From assembly GCF_030295995.1 (NCBI RefSeq), contig NZ_AP027365.1, positions 310,001 to 374,000 of the forward strand: a DNA stretch of 64,000 nt. The letters are read 5' to 3'. The notes under the pieces were generated by a model that made no database searches, was not told where the DNA came from, and saw only the letters and a program-made list of their open reading frames with translations. Of this stretch, positions 17,797 to 27,796 are shown one piece after another. Source of the DNA: Thalassotalea hakodatensis. Lineage in GTDB: Bacteria > Pseudomonadota > Gammaproteobacteria > Enterobacterales > Alteromonadaceae. The stretch's first letter is position 1; each line of letters starts with the position of its first letter. Made by a program: the position numbers and the translations under genes.

Positions 17797-18369
17797 TTAT
17801 GAAGCGGTAATAATCGTTAAGTCTTCTGATACTTCAACTACATCATCAATATTCTTAGCCATTTGAATGACTAATTGTTTTTCAGACGTTGAGTCAACTT
17901 CACCTGATAATGATACACGACCGTTTTCAACGTCTACATTGATGTCAGTACCATCGATATCAGAGTCTAGTAAATAACGAGATTTCAATACCACTGCGAT
18001 TTTGGTATCAACCATTGCACCGACTTCGTTATCATTTTGTTTCGAGTCATTTCTGTTGTCTCTATCAGGCTTCATTACTGTAAGTTCGTTGTTAACAGCC
18101 TTTACACCATCAACACCGTGTACAAGCTCTTCAGCAAGCTTACGCTCAACGTCTGATTCAACTTCACCTGTTAGGGTAACTTCACCCTTTTTAACGGTGG
18201 TGTTGATATCGAATGAATCTAAATTGCCATTAAATAAGAGTACAGCTTCAGTTTTACCGTCAATCCATGCATCTTTTGCTTCTTTACTCCAATCATTTTC
18301 ATTCGCTGCAGCAGATGTCATTGTTAACGTTGTTGCAATTAATATAGCACTTGATAAATATTTCATCAT
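17797..18369 (-). CDS. periplasmic protein with two BON domains (OsmY-like)
   Basis: A signal peptide (about 22 residues, ending SAA-AN) is followed by two BON domains, at roughly residues 45-105 and 120-188. Both show the typical VKKGEVTLTGEV / VENGRVSLSGEV core. BON domains bind phospholipid or other envelope surfaces, and the OsmY family protects the periplasm during osmotic or envelope stress. The linker is Asp/Asn-rich. The start ATG has a weak AGGAGAA sequence just upstream on the minus strand. It appears monocistronic. The assignment rests on the duplicated motif and length. Confidence 0.85.
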   Translation of the reverse strand: MMKYLSSAILIATTLTMTSAAANENDWSKEAKDAWIDGKTEAVLLFNGNLDSFDINTTVKKGEVTLTGEVESDVERKLAEELVHGVDGVKAVNNELTVMKPDRDNRNDSKQNDNEVGAMVDTKIAVVLKSRYLLDSDIDGTDINVDVENGRVSLSGEVDSTSEKQLVIQMAKNIDDVVEVSEDLTIITAS

Positions 18370-18655
18370 TTCTCCTTGATTTCATTTAACATGTTCAAAT
18401 GCTAATAAGCGAACACTGTGCCAACTCCTAACTTATTGTTTTAATATTGAAATTTTATTTTTGTTTGAGGGTGCTGTGAAAGATTTACAGGGTGAAGTGA
18501 AAAAATAGCCATAGAAAGTAAAGGGTATATTGATATTTTTTCATGGCCAACAATGAAATAACATTTCTTTACGGAAAATGTGGATAAAGCACTAAGATTA
18601 CCACGGAAATTAGGGTACACTTATTAGAAATGGGCGGTTAACGAGAGATCTTGAC

Positions 18656-19126
18656 TTGAAAGTAAAAACATTAAGTTTTTTCTCACTGTATTGCGTTGTT
18701 TCTTTTATGAGTGTAGCGCAAGAAGCAGCAGTAGATTACGATAAATGGTTAAAAGATAAATTTCAGCAACAGCATGAAGAACTGTTACCCGTTGTGGCTG
18801 TGGCCGATATGTTTTTTGGCTGCAATAAAGCGCGTAATGTAGATGCTAGCCAGCCCAGTGTTAAACAGTTGATTACGAAAATGGGTCGAGACGAACTTGC
18901 ATTGAAGTTATCGGATTGTTTAGCTGGTGAATTGCCTAATTCAGATACTGCTCTTAATTTTGGTTTAATTGGTTGTTTTGATGAGCAATTAAAAGGTATG
19001 CCAGAAAAAGATAAGAAGGTTAAACAAAAATTAGTTAAGCAGGCAATTGAGAAGTTATCAAAATCAGACCGACAAAAATCGTTTACCCATTGTGTTACTG
19101 ATCAAGCGATTTCTTATCTGAAATAA
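18656..19126 (+). CDS. secreted protein of unknown function
   Basis: I do not recognise this 156-residue protein. It uses a TTG start, supported by GAGAGA 7 bp upstream and by the signal peptide it completes (hydrophobic SFFSLYCVVSFMSVAQ). The mature part is mostly helical and charged, with five Cys residues (in FGCNK, LSDCLAG, IGCFDE and THCVTD among others), suggesting possible disulphides in the periplasm. The last 32 bp overlap the end of the convergent LETM1-like gene. Nothing points to a specific role. Confidence 0.65.
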   Translation: MKVKTLSFFSLYCVVSFMSVAQEAAVDYDKWLKDKFQQQHEELLPVVAVADMFFGCNKARNVDASQPSVKQLITKMGRDELALKLSDCLAGELPNSDTALNFGLIGCFDEQLKGMPEKDKKVKQKLVKQAIEKLSKSDRQKSFTHCVTDQAISYLK

Positions 19127-19478
19127 TATTATGCTGTTCGTTAAACGAACTGGGAAGAATATCAACGCCAAACCACTTTCCTAATTTTATCACAATAGGA
19201 ATGGTAATTGGCGCAAACGGTAAAACGGCAACAACACCTATACCTAAGCCTTTTAAAACATCAATAAATTGTTTATTGGCAATTTTCATTTCCTCGGAAG
19301 ATGCTTGACGCAATGTGTAACGTTTATACGTAAACAGCATTTCTTTGGTTTCTTTCTTCTCTTGTTCGAGGGCGAGTTTAATCATCACCAATTGTCGTTT
19401 CAATAGTGAGGTGTTTTTCCGTCGCTTGATGGAAACAACACGACGTGGGGCTTTAAAAACATGACGCCAAACTTTCAT
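19095..19478 (-). CDS. small LETM1-domain-like protein
   Basis: This 127-residue protein has a basic N-terminus, a Glu/Lys-rich helix (about 30-60) and a hydrophobic segment, GLGIGVVAVLPFAPITIPI, near residues 75-95. That segment and the following IKLGKWFGVDILPSSF resemble the membrane and early matrix part of mitochondrial LETM1 and bacterial LETM1-like proteins, which are linked to cation homeostasis. The rest of the LETM1 domain is absent. The similarity is from memory of the motif and needs a profile search. It converges with, and overlaps by 32 bp, the secreted hypothetical gene. Confidence 0.6.
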   Translation of the reverse strand: MKVWRHVFKAPRRVVSIKRRKNTSLLKRQLVMIKLALEQEKKETKEMLFTYKRYTLRQASSEEMKIANKQFIDVLKGLGIGVVAVLPFAPITIPIVIKLGKWFGVDILPSSFNEQHNIISDKKSLDQ

Positions 19479-19987
19479 GGTTTATATTCTACCTTGTTTC
19501 TCGTAGATTAAACATCTACAAAAGCAATACAAGTCATACTAATGATATAACTATTTGACTTATTTAAAATTACATTAGCGTGTTATTGCCTTTCAAAGCG
19601 TATGTATTGCAGACAAATCAATTCTGTACTAACAATGCTTGCCGTTACACCTTTTGGTTTTCGCAAAAAGTTGTCAATATTTATTTCATTGAGTATAAAC
19701 GTATTGTTGGCATAAACGACAAACAAAGGAAGAAAACAGCTACATTCTATAATCTTTTCAGTATGTTGAAATAATGTTGTCACTTGTTTTATTTTTTGAA
19801 TGATATTTTTATCATTTTGATATTTAATCAACTAATAACATTTTGTAATAACTCTTTGGCTTACTTAATAAAAAAAGTTTAATAATTTGTAACAAATCGA
19901 GGAAAATTGACACATACTTCCTTTATCATATTTACAACGAATAGCTTATAGTAGCTGTAATTAAAAAATTATAAGAATGGTGAGGGT
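19479..19987. other. long AT-rich region upstream of ompR
   Basis: About 500 bp separate the LETM1-like gene (leftward) from ompR. Two overlapping opposite-strand frames of 64 and 82 codons exist near 19580-19830, but neither has a convincing ribosome-binding site or recognisable protein, and I treat them as chance. The part nearest ompR carries a promoter candidate. The rest shows nothing I can name. Confidence 0.5.
19907..19934 (+). promoter_or_regulatory. candidate ompR promoter
   Basis: A perfect -35 TTGACA at 19907-19912 is followed after 16 bp by TATTTA at 19929-19934, a poor -10 match. It lies about 55 bp upstream of the ompR ATG. GTGAGG just before the start may serve as ribosome-binding site. 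Confidence 0.4.
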
Positions 19988-20713
19988 ATGGGACAAGAAA
20001 CACCGAAGGTTTTAGTCGTCGACGACGACATGCGTTTACGCGCATTATTAGAGCGTTACTTAGTGGAACAAAGCTTTGTGGTGCGTAGTGCTGCTAACGC
20101 AGAACAAATGGATCGTTTGTTAGAGCGTGAAAATTTTCATTTATTGGTGCTTGATTTAATGTTACCAGGTGAAGATGGTTTATCAATTTGTCGTCGCTTA
20201 AGACAAATGAATAATGATATTCCTATTGTTATGCTTACTGCTAAGGGTGACGAAGTTGATCGCATTATTGGCCTAGAATTAGGTGCTGATGATTATATGC
20301 CTAAACCTTTTAATCCTCGAGAGTTGTTGGCGCGAATAAAAGCAGTATTGAGAAGAAGAGTTACTGAAGCACCAGGCGCGCCATCACAAGAAGAAAACGT
20401 GGTCGAGTTTGGTGAGTATTCGCTCAACCTTGCCACACGTGAAATGTGTAAAGGCGATATTAATATGCCACTTACCAGTGGTGAATTTGCAGTGCTAAAA
20501 GCGCTGATCACCCACCCGCGTGAACCTTTATCGCGTGATAAATTAATGAATCTAGCTCGTGGAAGAGATTACTCTGCATTAGAGCGCAGTATTGATGTGC
20601 AAGTTTCACGATTACGTCGCATGCTTGAAGAAGACCCTGCTAAACCAAGGTATATTCAAACTGTGTGGGGCTTAGGGTATGTCTTTGTGCCTGAAGGTAA
20701 GGCTGTTGCTTAA
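19988..20713 (+). CDS. ompR: response regulator OmpR
   Basis: Two-component regulator of the OmpR/PhoB class, controlling porin genes and osmotic adaptation with EnvZ. The receiver domain has the acidic pocket VDDD at 11-14, the phospho-acceptor Asp56 in LVLDLMLPGEDG, and the switch Lys in YMPKPFNP. The C-terminal winged helix ends in TVWGLGYVFVPEG, matching OmpR closely. At 241 residues it is full length. envZ follows after 6 bp, so they form one operon. The nearby TorF-type porin at 36 kb is a possible but unproven target. Confidence 0.94.
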   Translation: MGQETPKVLVVDDDMRLRALLERYLVEQSFVVRSAANAEQMDRLLERENFHLLVLDLMLPGEDGLSICRRLRQMNNDIPIVMLTAKGDEVDRIIGLELGADDYMPKPFNPRELLARIKAVLRRRVTEAPGAPSQEENVVEFGEYSLNLATREMCKGDINMPLTSGEFAVLKALITHPREPLSRDKLMNLARGRDYSALERSIDVQVSRLRRMLEEDPAKPRYIQTVWGLGYVFVPEGKAVA

Positions 20714-20719
20714 CCATTT

Positions 20720-22018
20720 ATGAGAATTTTGCCACGTAGTGCTTTTGGGCAAACCATATTATTAATTGGTATTTTATTATTGATCAATCAGGCAATCACG
20801 CTTGGTTCAATAATGGTGTATATTTTACAACCCAATTCTGATCAAATAGAACAATTATTAGCTAAACAAATTCGTGTTATTTTTATTGAAGTTGATGAAC
20901 CTGTACTCAGTGCGAGTATGGTGAAGGCATTTCAACAAGAAACCGGTATCAATGTATACACTGAACAAGACGCCATGGAACAAGGTTTACGTGGCGCTAT
21001 CTACAAAGAAATAGCCTCCCGTAATATGTCTAACTTATTAGGGGGACCAGCCGAAGTAAGGTTCACCCAAGAAGATGATTTTCTTTACTGGGTTCGTCCA
21101 CCTCAAGCTCCTGAGTACTGGGTGAAAATACCATTAAATAGTTTAGAAGAAGCAAACTACACCCCCCTTGTTATTGTACTCATGATTTTAGGAGGATTAA
21201 GTGTCATTGGTGGTTGGCTTGTTGTTAGGCAATTAAATAGGCCTTTAAAAGCACTACAATCGGCAGCCCATCAGGTGGGGCGTGGCGCATTTCCAGAACC
21301 GCTTAATGAACATGGCACTACGGAAATTGTGGCGGTAACGCAAGCTTTTAATCATATGTCTAAAGGCATCAAACAGTTAGAGGAAGATAGAAATTTATTA
21401 ATGGCAGGTATTTCTCATGATTTACGCACGCCATTAACACGGATCAGACTGGCAACTGAAATGATGTCAAAAGAAGATGAGTTTCTCAAGGAAGGCATCG
21501 AAGGCGATATTGATGACATGAACACCATCATAGATCAATTTATTGATTATATTCGCCATGACAGTAAAGACACAATGGAGCTTACGGATCTTAATGTCTT
21601 GATTGGTGAAGTGGTTCAGGCTGAGTCAAATATTGATAGAACTATAACATTTGAGGCCGGCGATACCCCCAAAGTACCAGTAAGGTATGTGGCGATCAAA
21701 AGGGTAGTGTCGAATTTAATCCAAAATGCCTTACGTTATAGTGATGAGGATATTAGGCTTAAATCGGGTATTGATAAGGCAAGTCAAAGCGTTTACTTTG
21801 CTGTTTGTGATTCAGGGCCAGGTATTCCTGAAACGGATATAGACCGTCTATTCCAACCATTTACTCAAGGTGATAAAGCTCGAGGCACTGAAGGTAGTGG
21901 TTTAGGGTTGGCGATTATTAAACGGATTGTAGATACCCATAACGGTAAAATAATATTATCGAATCGCGAAGAAGGTGGGTTGTCTGCGAAAGTTTCCCTA
22001 CCACTTCATCAGCCATAA
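20720..22018 (+). CDS. envZ: osmosensor histidine kinase EnvZ
   Basis: Inner-membrane sensor kinase that phosphorylates and dephosphorylates OmpR. The layout is TM1 (about residues 12-36), a periplasmic sensor (about 37-147), TM2 (about 148-170), a HAMP domain, the dimerisation/phospho-acceptor helix [15 protein letters not shown] with His233, and a HATPase domain with N (NLIQNAL), G1 (DSGPGIP) and G2 (GSGLGLAI) boxes. The length of 432 residues is near the E. coli 450. It is transcribed with ompR. Its stop codon overlaps the A-rich foot of the pckA terminator on the other strand. Confidence 0.94.
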   Translation: MRILPRSAFGQTILLIGILLLINQAITLGSIMVYILQPNSDQIEQLLAKQIRVIFIEVDEPVLSASMVKAFQQETGINVYTEQDAMEQGLRGAIYKEIASRNMSNLLGGPAEVRFTQEDDFLYWVRPPQAPEYWVKIPLNSLEEANYTPLVIVLMILGGLSVIGGWLVVRQLNRPLKALQSAAHQVGRGAFPEPLNEHGTTEIVAVTQAFNHMSKGIKQLEEDRNLLMAGISHDLRTPLTRIRLATEMMSKEDEFLKEGIEGDIDDMNTIIDQFIDYIRHDSKDTMELTDLNVLIGEVVQAESNIDRTITFEAGDTPKVPVRYVAIKRVVSNLIQNALRYSDEDIRLKSGIDKASQSVYFAVCDSGPGIPETDIDRLFQPFTQGDKARGTEGSGLGLAIIKRIVDTHNGKIILSNREEGGLSAKVSLPLHQP

Positions 22019-22039
22019 AAAAAGCCGGAATAACCGGCT
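22017..22039 (-). terminator. rho-independent terminator of pckA
   Basis: On the minus strand, AGCCGG / CCGGCT with a 5-nt loop is followed by seven T, 20 bp after the pckA stop. The poly-T is the complement of the last bases of envZ, so the two convergent genes are packed tightly. Confidence 0.85.
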
Positions 22040-22059
22040 CTCTTCTGAGTTGAGTATCG

Positions 22060-23670
22060 TTACACTCGTGGTCCTGCTTTTACTAAAGATTTACCGTTAT
22101 CTGTATCGGTAAATTTAGTAAAGTTTTCAATAAATCTATTGGCTAAACTTACGGCTTTTTCATGCCATTCGTTGGTATCTTGATACGTCGCTCTTGGATC
22201 AAGAATATTATCATCAACGCCTGTAATACCCTTAGGTACAGCTAAGTTAAATAATGGTAATACTTCTGTTTCTGCATTATCAATAGAGCCATCTAAAATT
22301 GAATCTATAATAGCGCGGGTTGCTTTAATTGAAATACGCTTACCAGTGCCATTCCAGCCAGTATTCACTAAATATGCTTCAGCACCAACGTTTTGCATTC
22401 TATTGCGTAATACTTCAGCGTACTTCGTTGGGTGTAAACTTAAGAATGCTGCACCAAAACAACTTGAGAACGTTGGCGTTGGTTCTGTTATACCGCGTTC
22501 AGTACCAGCTAATTTGGCTGTAAATCCAGAAAGAAAATAATATTCCGTTTGCTCTGGTGTTAATTTTGCTACTGGTGGCAATACACCAAAGGCATCCGCC
22601 GTTAAAAAGATAACTTTTTTTGCATGTCCCGCACGTGATACAGGTTTTACGATGTTTTCTATATGGTGAATAGGGTATGACACACGAGTGTTTTCTGTTT
22701 TAGAGTTATCGTCGTAGTCAATTTTTCCATTTTCATCGACCGAAACATTTTCTAATAACGCATCACGACGAATCGCATTGAAAATGTCAGGTTCATTTTC
22801 TTCGCTTAAATTGATAGTTTTGGCATAACAACCACCTTCGAAATTGAAGACGCCATTATCATCCCAGCCATGTTCGTCGTCACCGATCAGTTCACGCTTC
22901 GGATCCGTTGACAGTGTTGTTTTACCCGTACCAGAAAGGCCAAAGAATATGGCTACATCACCTTCTTTACCAACGTTAGCACTACAGTGCATTGAAGCAA
23001 TCCCTTTAAGCGGTAGCAAGTAGTTCATCATTGAAAACATGCCTTTTTTCATTTCTCCGCCGTACCAAGTACCACCGATAAGCTGCATTTTTTCGGTTAA
23101 GTTAAACGCAACAAAATTTTCTGAATTAAGCCCCTGTTCTTGCCATTTATTATTGGTGGTTTTAGCACCATTCATTACGACGAAATCAGGTTGATAATTT
23201 TTTAACTCTTCTTCAGAAGGTCTGATGAACATGTTTTTAACGAAGTGTGCTTGCCAAGCAACTTCCGTGATAAAGCGTACTTTTAAACGAGTATCTTTAT
23301 TGGCACCACAATAGGTATCCACAATGAATAGTCGCTTTCCAGAGAGCCGGCTGGTAACCAAGCCCTTTAAATGATCCCAGGTCTCTTGCGTCATGGGTTT
23401 GTTATCATTCTTGCCTTGATCTGACCACCATACCGTGTCTTTTGTTACGTCATCACGAACGATGTATTTATCTTTCGGAGAGCGTCCCGTAAAAATACCC
23501 GTATCAACCGCTACAGCTCCTGATTCAGTCACTGTACCTTTATCAAAACCACTGAGTTCTGCTTTGGTTTCTTCTGCAAATAACACTTCATACGACGGGT
23601 TATAAACCACTTCTGATATATCAGTAATGCCGTATTGAGATAAGTCTAAGTTTTGTAACAAAGCAGTCAT
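22060..23670 (-). CDS. pckA: phosphoenolpyruvate carboxykinase (ATP)
   Basis: Converts oxaloacetate and ATP to phosphoenolpyruvate, the entry step of gluconeogenesis. Motifs include the substrate-binding [11 protein letters not shown] near residue 60, the kinase-1a P-loop [12 protein letters not shown] near 245-256, the metal-binding kinase-2 segment IGDDEHGWD, and the adenine-binding C-terminal region with [10 protein letters not shown]. The length of 536 residues is typical. An AGGAG lies 10 bp before the ATG. Position next to ompR-envZ is common in Alteromonadales and Vibrionales. Its presence fits a marine organism living on amino acids. Confidence 0.96.
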   Translation of the reverse strand: MTALLQNLDLSQYGITDISEVVYNPSYEVLFAEETKAELSGFDKGTVTESGAVAVDTGIFTGRSPKDKYIVRDDVTKDTVWWSDQGKNDNKPMTQETWDHLKGLVTSRLSGKRLFIVDTYCGANKDTRLKVRFITEVAWQAHFVKNMFIRPSEEELKNYQPDFVVMNGAKTTNNKWQEQGLNSENFVAFNLTEKMQLIGGTWYGGEMKKGMFSMMNYLLPLKGIASMHCSANVGKEGDVAIFFGLSGTGKTTLSTDPKRELIGDDEHGWDDNGVFNFEGGCYAKTINLSEENEPDIFNAIRRDALLENVSVDENGKIDYDDNSKTENTRVSYPIHHIENIVKPVSRAGHAKKVIFLTADAFGVLPPVAKLTPEQTEYYFLSGFTAKLAGTERGITEPTPTFSSCFGAAFLSLHPTKYAEVLRNRMQNVGAEAYLVNTGWNGTGKRISIKATRAIIDSILDGSIDNAETEVLPLFNLAVPKGITGVDDNILDPRATYQDTNEWHEKAVSLANRFIENFTKFTDTDNGKSLVKAGPRV

Positions 23671-23925
23671 AGCGTGTCAGCTCCTAAAGGTATGACGTTC
23701 GGGTTAAGAATGTTTCAATCTGTATTGAGGCGCAATTTTAGGCGATCATAAAATAAAACGAAAGGTTTTTTTGTTTCGAAGTGAAAGTTTTCAGTGTAAC
23801 TTTCAGTGATGTTAATTGAAAACCAATAGAGATATAGTTAACTGACTGGTACTTTTATGAATGTTCAATGCTCAAAAGGGGTAGAGCGTAAGTAAGGTTA
23901 TACGTAAAAATGTAGGAATTGAAAC
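23671..23925. other. pckA upstream region
   Basis: Together with the terminator to its right this forms a 341-bp gap between pckA and the end of mrcA. It should hold the pckA promoter reading leftward. A TAAAAT box lies on the minus strand around 23734-23740, but I see no strong -35 and no certain CRP site or small gene. Confidence 0.4.
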
Positions 23926-23963
23926 AAAAAAAGTGAAACCCAATGGCTGAATTTCACTTTTTT
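23926..23963. terminator. terminator downstream of mrcA
   Basis: AAAAAAAGTGAAA and TTTCACTTTTTT pair around a loop of about 13 nt. On the minus strand the stem is followed by T-rich sequence, placing it about 50 bp after the mrcA stop. The A/T-symmetric arms could also stop transcripts from the left. Confidence 0.75.
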
Positions 23964-24011
23964 AATACTAAAAGCTATCGAAACGAAAGAATATTCCACC
24001 AAATATATTGG

Positions 24012-26585
24012 TTAAAAAATCTCACTTTCAGCATTTTTGTTGGAGTCAAAAATTTCATGGCTATTATCACTGGTTACATATTCGCTTGGTGCAGAGCCAA
24101 AAATAAAATATTCAAAGGTACTACTTCGATCAGTTTTATCGGTTAATTTTCCAGTGGCTTTATCGATACGCACAGAAATGATATTTTCAGGTTGAACAAA
24201 TGGTTCAACAGGAAGTGTTTGCAAAGCTTTTTCCATAAAGTCTATCCAAGCAGGTTGTGCAGACTTCGCGCCAAACTCTCTTCCAGTGATCTGATTTTTA
24301 TCTAAGTTGTTATTGTACGAAGTACTACCTAAATTACGTGATGGATCATCGAAGCCTATCCAAGCTGTTGTGACAATGCGTCGACTAAAACCAGAAAACC
24401 AAGCATCTTTTGCTTCGTTGGTTGTTCCAGTTTTTCCTGCTATATCCCTTCTTTTAAGGCTTCTTGCACGAAAGCCAGTGCCTTGCCAACCGGGTGAAAC
24501 TGACCAGTCAGCCCCCCAAATAGCTTCATTTAATGCTTGTGTAATTAAAAATGCATTTTGCTTGCTGATTACCCGTGTTGCGCGTTCGTATTGAGGAGTG
24601 TTTTCATCTATTGATGAGTCTATTATTTCTGTTGTAAGTGGATCTGCAGAAATTGCTATGTTCTCATTTTCTGCATCGCCTTGTTGATTAACCAACTCAC
24701 TGCAATCATCACAAGCGAGCTTGGGACTTGCTTGAAAGATAATATTACCGTCGGCATTTTCTATCCTGTCGATAATATAAGGTTCAATTAAATAACCGCC
24801 ATTGGCAAAGGTTGCAAAACCTGTTGCCACCTCTAAAGGGGTTAATGAGGCAGAACCGAGTGCTAAAGATTCATCACGAGGCAACTCGTCAGGAGCAAAA
24901 CCAAAAGAGGCCAAATGTGGGATCATTTTATCTAAACCAACAGCGCGAAAGAGCCTAACTGCAACCACGTTTTTAGATTGTGCCAAGGCTCTTTTTACGC
25001 GAATTTCACCACTGTATTGTTCCGGCGAATTTTTTGGTCGCCAAACAACACCTGTTCGTTGATCCCATTGATTAATAGGTACATCATTAACCAATGAGGC
25101 TAAGGTAAAGTTGTTTTCTAATGCTGCAGAATAAACGAATGGTTTAATGTTTGAACCGACTTGACGCTTAGCTTGAGTAACACGGTTGAACTGTGATTGT
25201 GCATAATTAAACCCACCAATAACTGCTTTGATTGAGCCATCATCAGGAGAAAGCGAGACTAAGGCAGAACTTGCTGAAGGTAATTGACTTAATCTAAGCT
25301 GTCCTTTTTCTTTGGTCACGTAAATAACGTCACCATAATGTAGAATTTCAGCCGCTTGTTTTGGAGCAGGCCCTTGTTTGTTATCGTTGAAAAATTCTCG
25401 AGCCCAAGATAAACCTTGCCAATTAATGTTCTCTGTAGAGAGATCAGAAAACATGATTTGTACCGAACGTTCGTTTACTTGTGAAACAATGGCAGGTATT
25501 AAAGGCTCATAGGGCGGTATTTGCGATAAAGCTTCTTGTATCTCTTTATCTGAAAGGGGAGTAACAGGCTGTTCAGCTTCGATATTTCCTTGTTCGTCCT
25601 CATCTTTAGGTTCTCGCAAGTGCATAATCGGGCCACGATAGCCATGCCGCTGATCATAAGCCATTAAGTTGTTAATCACCGCTTTTTTTGCAGCATTTTG
25701 TAAGGAAGTCGATACTGTGGTGAACACTTTATAACCACCGGTATAAGCTTGTTCTTTGCCAAAGCGCTCAATCATTTCTTGGTGAGCCATTTCGGCAGCA
25801 TAAGGTGCGTTAAGTACAATTTCAGCGCCATGCTTTTGCGCGGTTATCGGTGCATTGAGTGCTTGTTGATACGCTTGCTCGGTAATATAGTTCGTGACTA
25901 ACATTCTATGTAATACAACAGCTCTACGTGCCTTTGCACGCTCAGGATTACTAATTGGGTTTATCGTAGAGGGGGCTTTTGGTAAACCCGCTAACACCGC
26001 CATTTGTGCAAGGGTAAGATCTTGTACATCTTTGTTATAATAAACTTGTGCAGCGGCACCGAAACCAAATGAACGATGTCCAAGTGGAATTTTGTTCATA
26101 TACAAAGCCAAAATTTCATCTTTCGTTAGCAACATTTCAATATGGAACGCGGTGAATATCTCCCGAATTTTTCGAATGTAGGTTTGCTCGCGAGTGAGAA
26201 AAAAGTTACGAGCGACTTGCATGGTGATGGTACTTGCGCCACCTTTATTTTGCCCCATAACTTGACCGATAATTGCCCGGGTCATGCCGATTGGATCCAC
26301 ACCGAAATGCAGATAAAAACGATCATCTTCAGTTGCAAGTACCGCATTGATAAGCTGCTGTGGCATTTCATCAATGGATAAAGGAATGCGCTTTTTCTCA
26401 CCAAATTGGTTCATTAAGTTACCATCAGCGCTATATATGGTCATTGGGGTTTGCCACTTAACACTTTTTAAAGAGGTTACGCTTGGCAGATCATCACGCA
26501 TATATAAGTATAAAGCGCTCAGTGCTAGAACACCCGCACAGCCGATGTAAAATAGGACTTTGATCGTTTTTCTGAAAGATTTCAA
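24012..26585 (-). CDS. mrcA: penicillin-binding protein 1A, bifunctional
   Basis: Class A PBP that polymerises and cross-links peptidoglycan. A TM anchor (about residues 8-28) precedes the GT51 transglycosylase domain with catalytic Glu86 in ATEDDRFYLHFG and GASTITMQVARNFFL. An OB-like insert (about 300-430) typical of PBP1A follows. The transpeptidase has SxxK in VGSNIKPF and KTGT in AGKTGTTNEAKDAW. The start is TTG at 26585; no in-frame ATG fits the membrane anchor. The length of 857 residues matches E. coli PBP1A (850). It is divergent from pilMNOPQ, the conserved arrangement in gammaproteobacteria. Confidence 0.95.
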   Translation of the reverse strand: MKSFRKTIKVLFYIGCAGVLALSALYLYMRDDLPSVTSLKSVKWQTPMTIYSADGNLMNQFGEKKRIPLSIDEMPQQLINAVLATEDDRFYLHFGVDPIGMTRAIIGQVMGQNKGGASTITMQVARNFFLTREQTYIRKIREIFTAFHIEMLLTKDEILALYMNKIPLGHRSFGFGAAAQVYYNKDVQDLTLAQMAVLAGLPKAPSTINPISNPERAKARRAVVLHRMLVTNYITEQAYQQALNAPITAQKHGAEIVLNAPYAAEMAHQEMIERFGKEQAYTGGYKVFTTVSTSLQNAAKKAVINNLMAYDQRHGYRGPIMHLREPKDEDEQGNIEAEQPVTPLSDKEIQEALSQIPPYEPLIPAIVSQVNERSVQIMFSDLSTENINWQGLSWAREFFNDNKQGPAPKQAAEILHYGDVIYVTKEKGQLRLSQLPSASSALVSLSPDDGSIKAVIGGFNYAQSQFNRVTQAKRQVGSNIKPFVYSAALENNFTLASLVNDVPINQWDQRTGVVWRPKNSPEQYSGEIRVKRALAQSKNVVAVRLFRAVGLDKMIPHLASFGFAPDELPRDESLALGSASLTPLEVATGFATFANGGYLIEPYIIDRIENADGNIIFQASPKLACDDCSELVNQQGDAENENIAISADPLTTEIIDSSIDENTPQYERATRVISKQNAFLITQALNEAIWGADWSVSPGWQGTGFRARSLKRRDIAGKTGTTNEAKDAWFSGFSRRIVTTAWIGFDDPSRNLGSTSYNNNLDKNQITGREFGAKSAQPAWIDFMEKALQTLPVEPFVQPENIISVRIDKATGKLTDKTDRSSTFEYFIFGSAPSEYVTSDNSHEIFDSNKNAESEIF

Positions 26586-26716
26586 ATTAAACTGCTCGAC
26601 AAAAATTTACAAAAATTGACTATAACTACTAGTATATCCTTTAAAACCATGTAATAAATGTATTTATATGGAAAATATATCTATATTATTATAATAAAAT
26701 GATTTAGTAGGAAGTT

Positions 26717-27796
26717 ATGCTTAGTAATCTATTGAGAAAGAAAGCTTCTCTCATTGTCGGAATTGACATTGGTTCGCACTCTGCAAAAGCTGTTTTGCTT
26801 AGTCAAACTGGCGATTCCTATAAATTAGAATCGATTGCTACAGAGTCAATGCCAAGAGGTGCTTTGATCGATAGAGAGATTCAAGATATCGAAGCCGTTG
26901 GCAAAGTGATTGCAAAACTTCGCACACAAATCGCCTCTTCTGCTACCTATGCTGCTGCTGCCGTTTCAGGGCAAACCGTCATTACGAAAGTTATTTATAT
27001 GGATGTTTCATTGAATGAGCAAGAACTTGCCAGCCAAATTGAAATTGAAGCCGACAGTTTGATCCCATATCCACTTGACGAAGTGAGCCTGGACTTTGAA
27101 CCTCTTGAAGTAAATGAATCTGACCCGACTAAAATTAATGTATTACTCAGCGCTGCCCGTACAGAGTCGGTTGAAGCAAGGGTTTCTGCTTTAGATACCG
27201 GAGGCTTTACTACAAAAGTAATCGACGTAGAGTCATACGCGATAAGTCGTTCATATGATTTAATTTTATCGCAATTACCTGATGATGCGAATGACAAAGT
27301 TGTTGCGATGGTAGATGTAGGTGCCATGATGACACTTTTTTCAGTGACACAAAATGGAGAACATCTTTATAGTCGCGACCAAATGTTTGGCGGTGAACAA
27401 TATACCCGTTCAATCGTTTCTTATTATAACCAATCATTTGAAGAAGCTGAGCAGGCAAAGGTTACACATAATCTTCCACCAAATTATACGTTTGAAGTGT
27501 TAGCGCCTTTTCATACTATTTTTGTACAGCAAGTACGTCGCGCGATACAAATGTTTTTAACTTCTAGTGGTAAAGAAAAAATTGATTACCTTGTTGTGTC
27601 AGGTGGTTGCGCGCAAGTTGAAGGTTTAGAAAAACTATTGAATGAAGAGCTTGGTATACATACCATTATTGCGGATCCATTCACTGGGATGGAAATTTCA
27701 GCTGATATCGATAAAACTGAACTCTCGCAATCAGCAAGTCAATACATGGTTGCCGCTGGATTAGCGCTAAGGAGTTTCTCTACATGGCATATATAA
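26717..27796 (+). CDS. pilM: type IV pilus assembly ATPase-like protein PilM
   Basis: Actin-like cytoplasmic protein that binds the N-terminus of PilN and anchors the type IV pilus alignment complex. It shows the nucleotide-binding outline of the FtsA/PilM family: VGIDIGSHSAKAVLL at residues 14-28, a central VAMVDVGAMMTLF, and the adenosine motif LVVSGGCAQVEGL near residue 293. The ATG has AGGAAG 3-8 bp upstream. Its 3' end overlaps pilN by 13 bp, the first link of a tightly coupled five-gene operon. Confidence 0.95.
   Translation: MLSNLLRKKASLIVGIDIGSHSAKAVLLSQTGDSYKLESIATESMPRGALIDREIQDIEAVGKVIAKLRTQIASSATYAAAAVSGQTVITKVIYMDVSLNEQELASQIEIEADSLIPYPLDEVSLDFEPLEVNESDPTKINVLLSAARTESVEARVSALDTGGFTTKVIDVESYAISRSYDLILSQLPDDANDKVVAMVDVGAMMTLFSVTQNGEHLYSRDQMFGGEQYTRSIVSYYNQSFEEAEQAKVTHNLPPNYTFEVLAPFHTIFVQQVRRAIQMFLTSSGKEKIDYLVVSGGCAQVEGLEKLLNEELGIHTIIADPFTGMEISADIDKTELSQSASQYMVAAGLALRSFSTWHI

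Noticed and set aside
19580-19831. Overlapping 64- and 82-codon frames on opposite strands
   Set aside because: No good ribosome-binding site, no recognisable domain and mutual overlap; typical chance frames in AT-rich intergenic DNA.
23943-24146. 67-codon plus-strand frame at the end of mrcA
   Set aside because: Starts in the mrcA terminator and runs antisense to the mrcA C-terminus; no ribosome-binding site or known protein.
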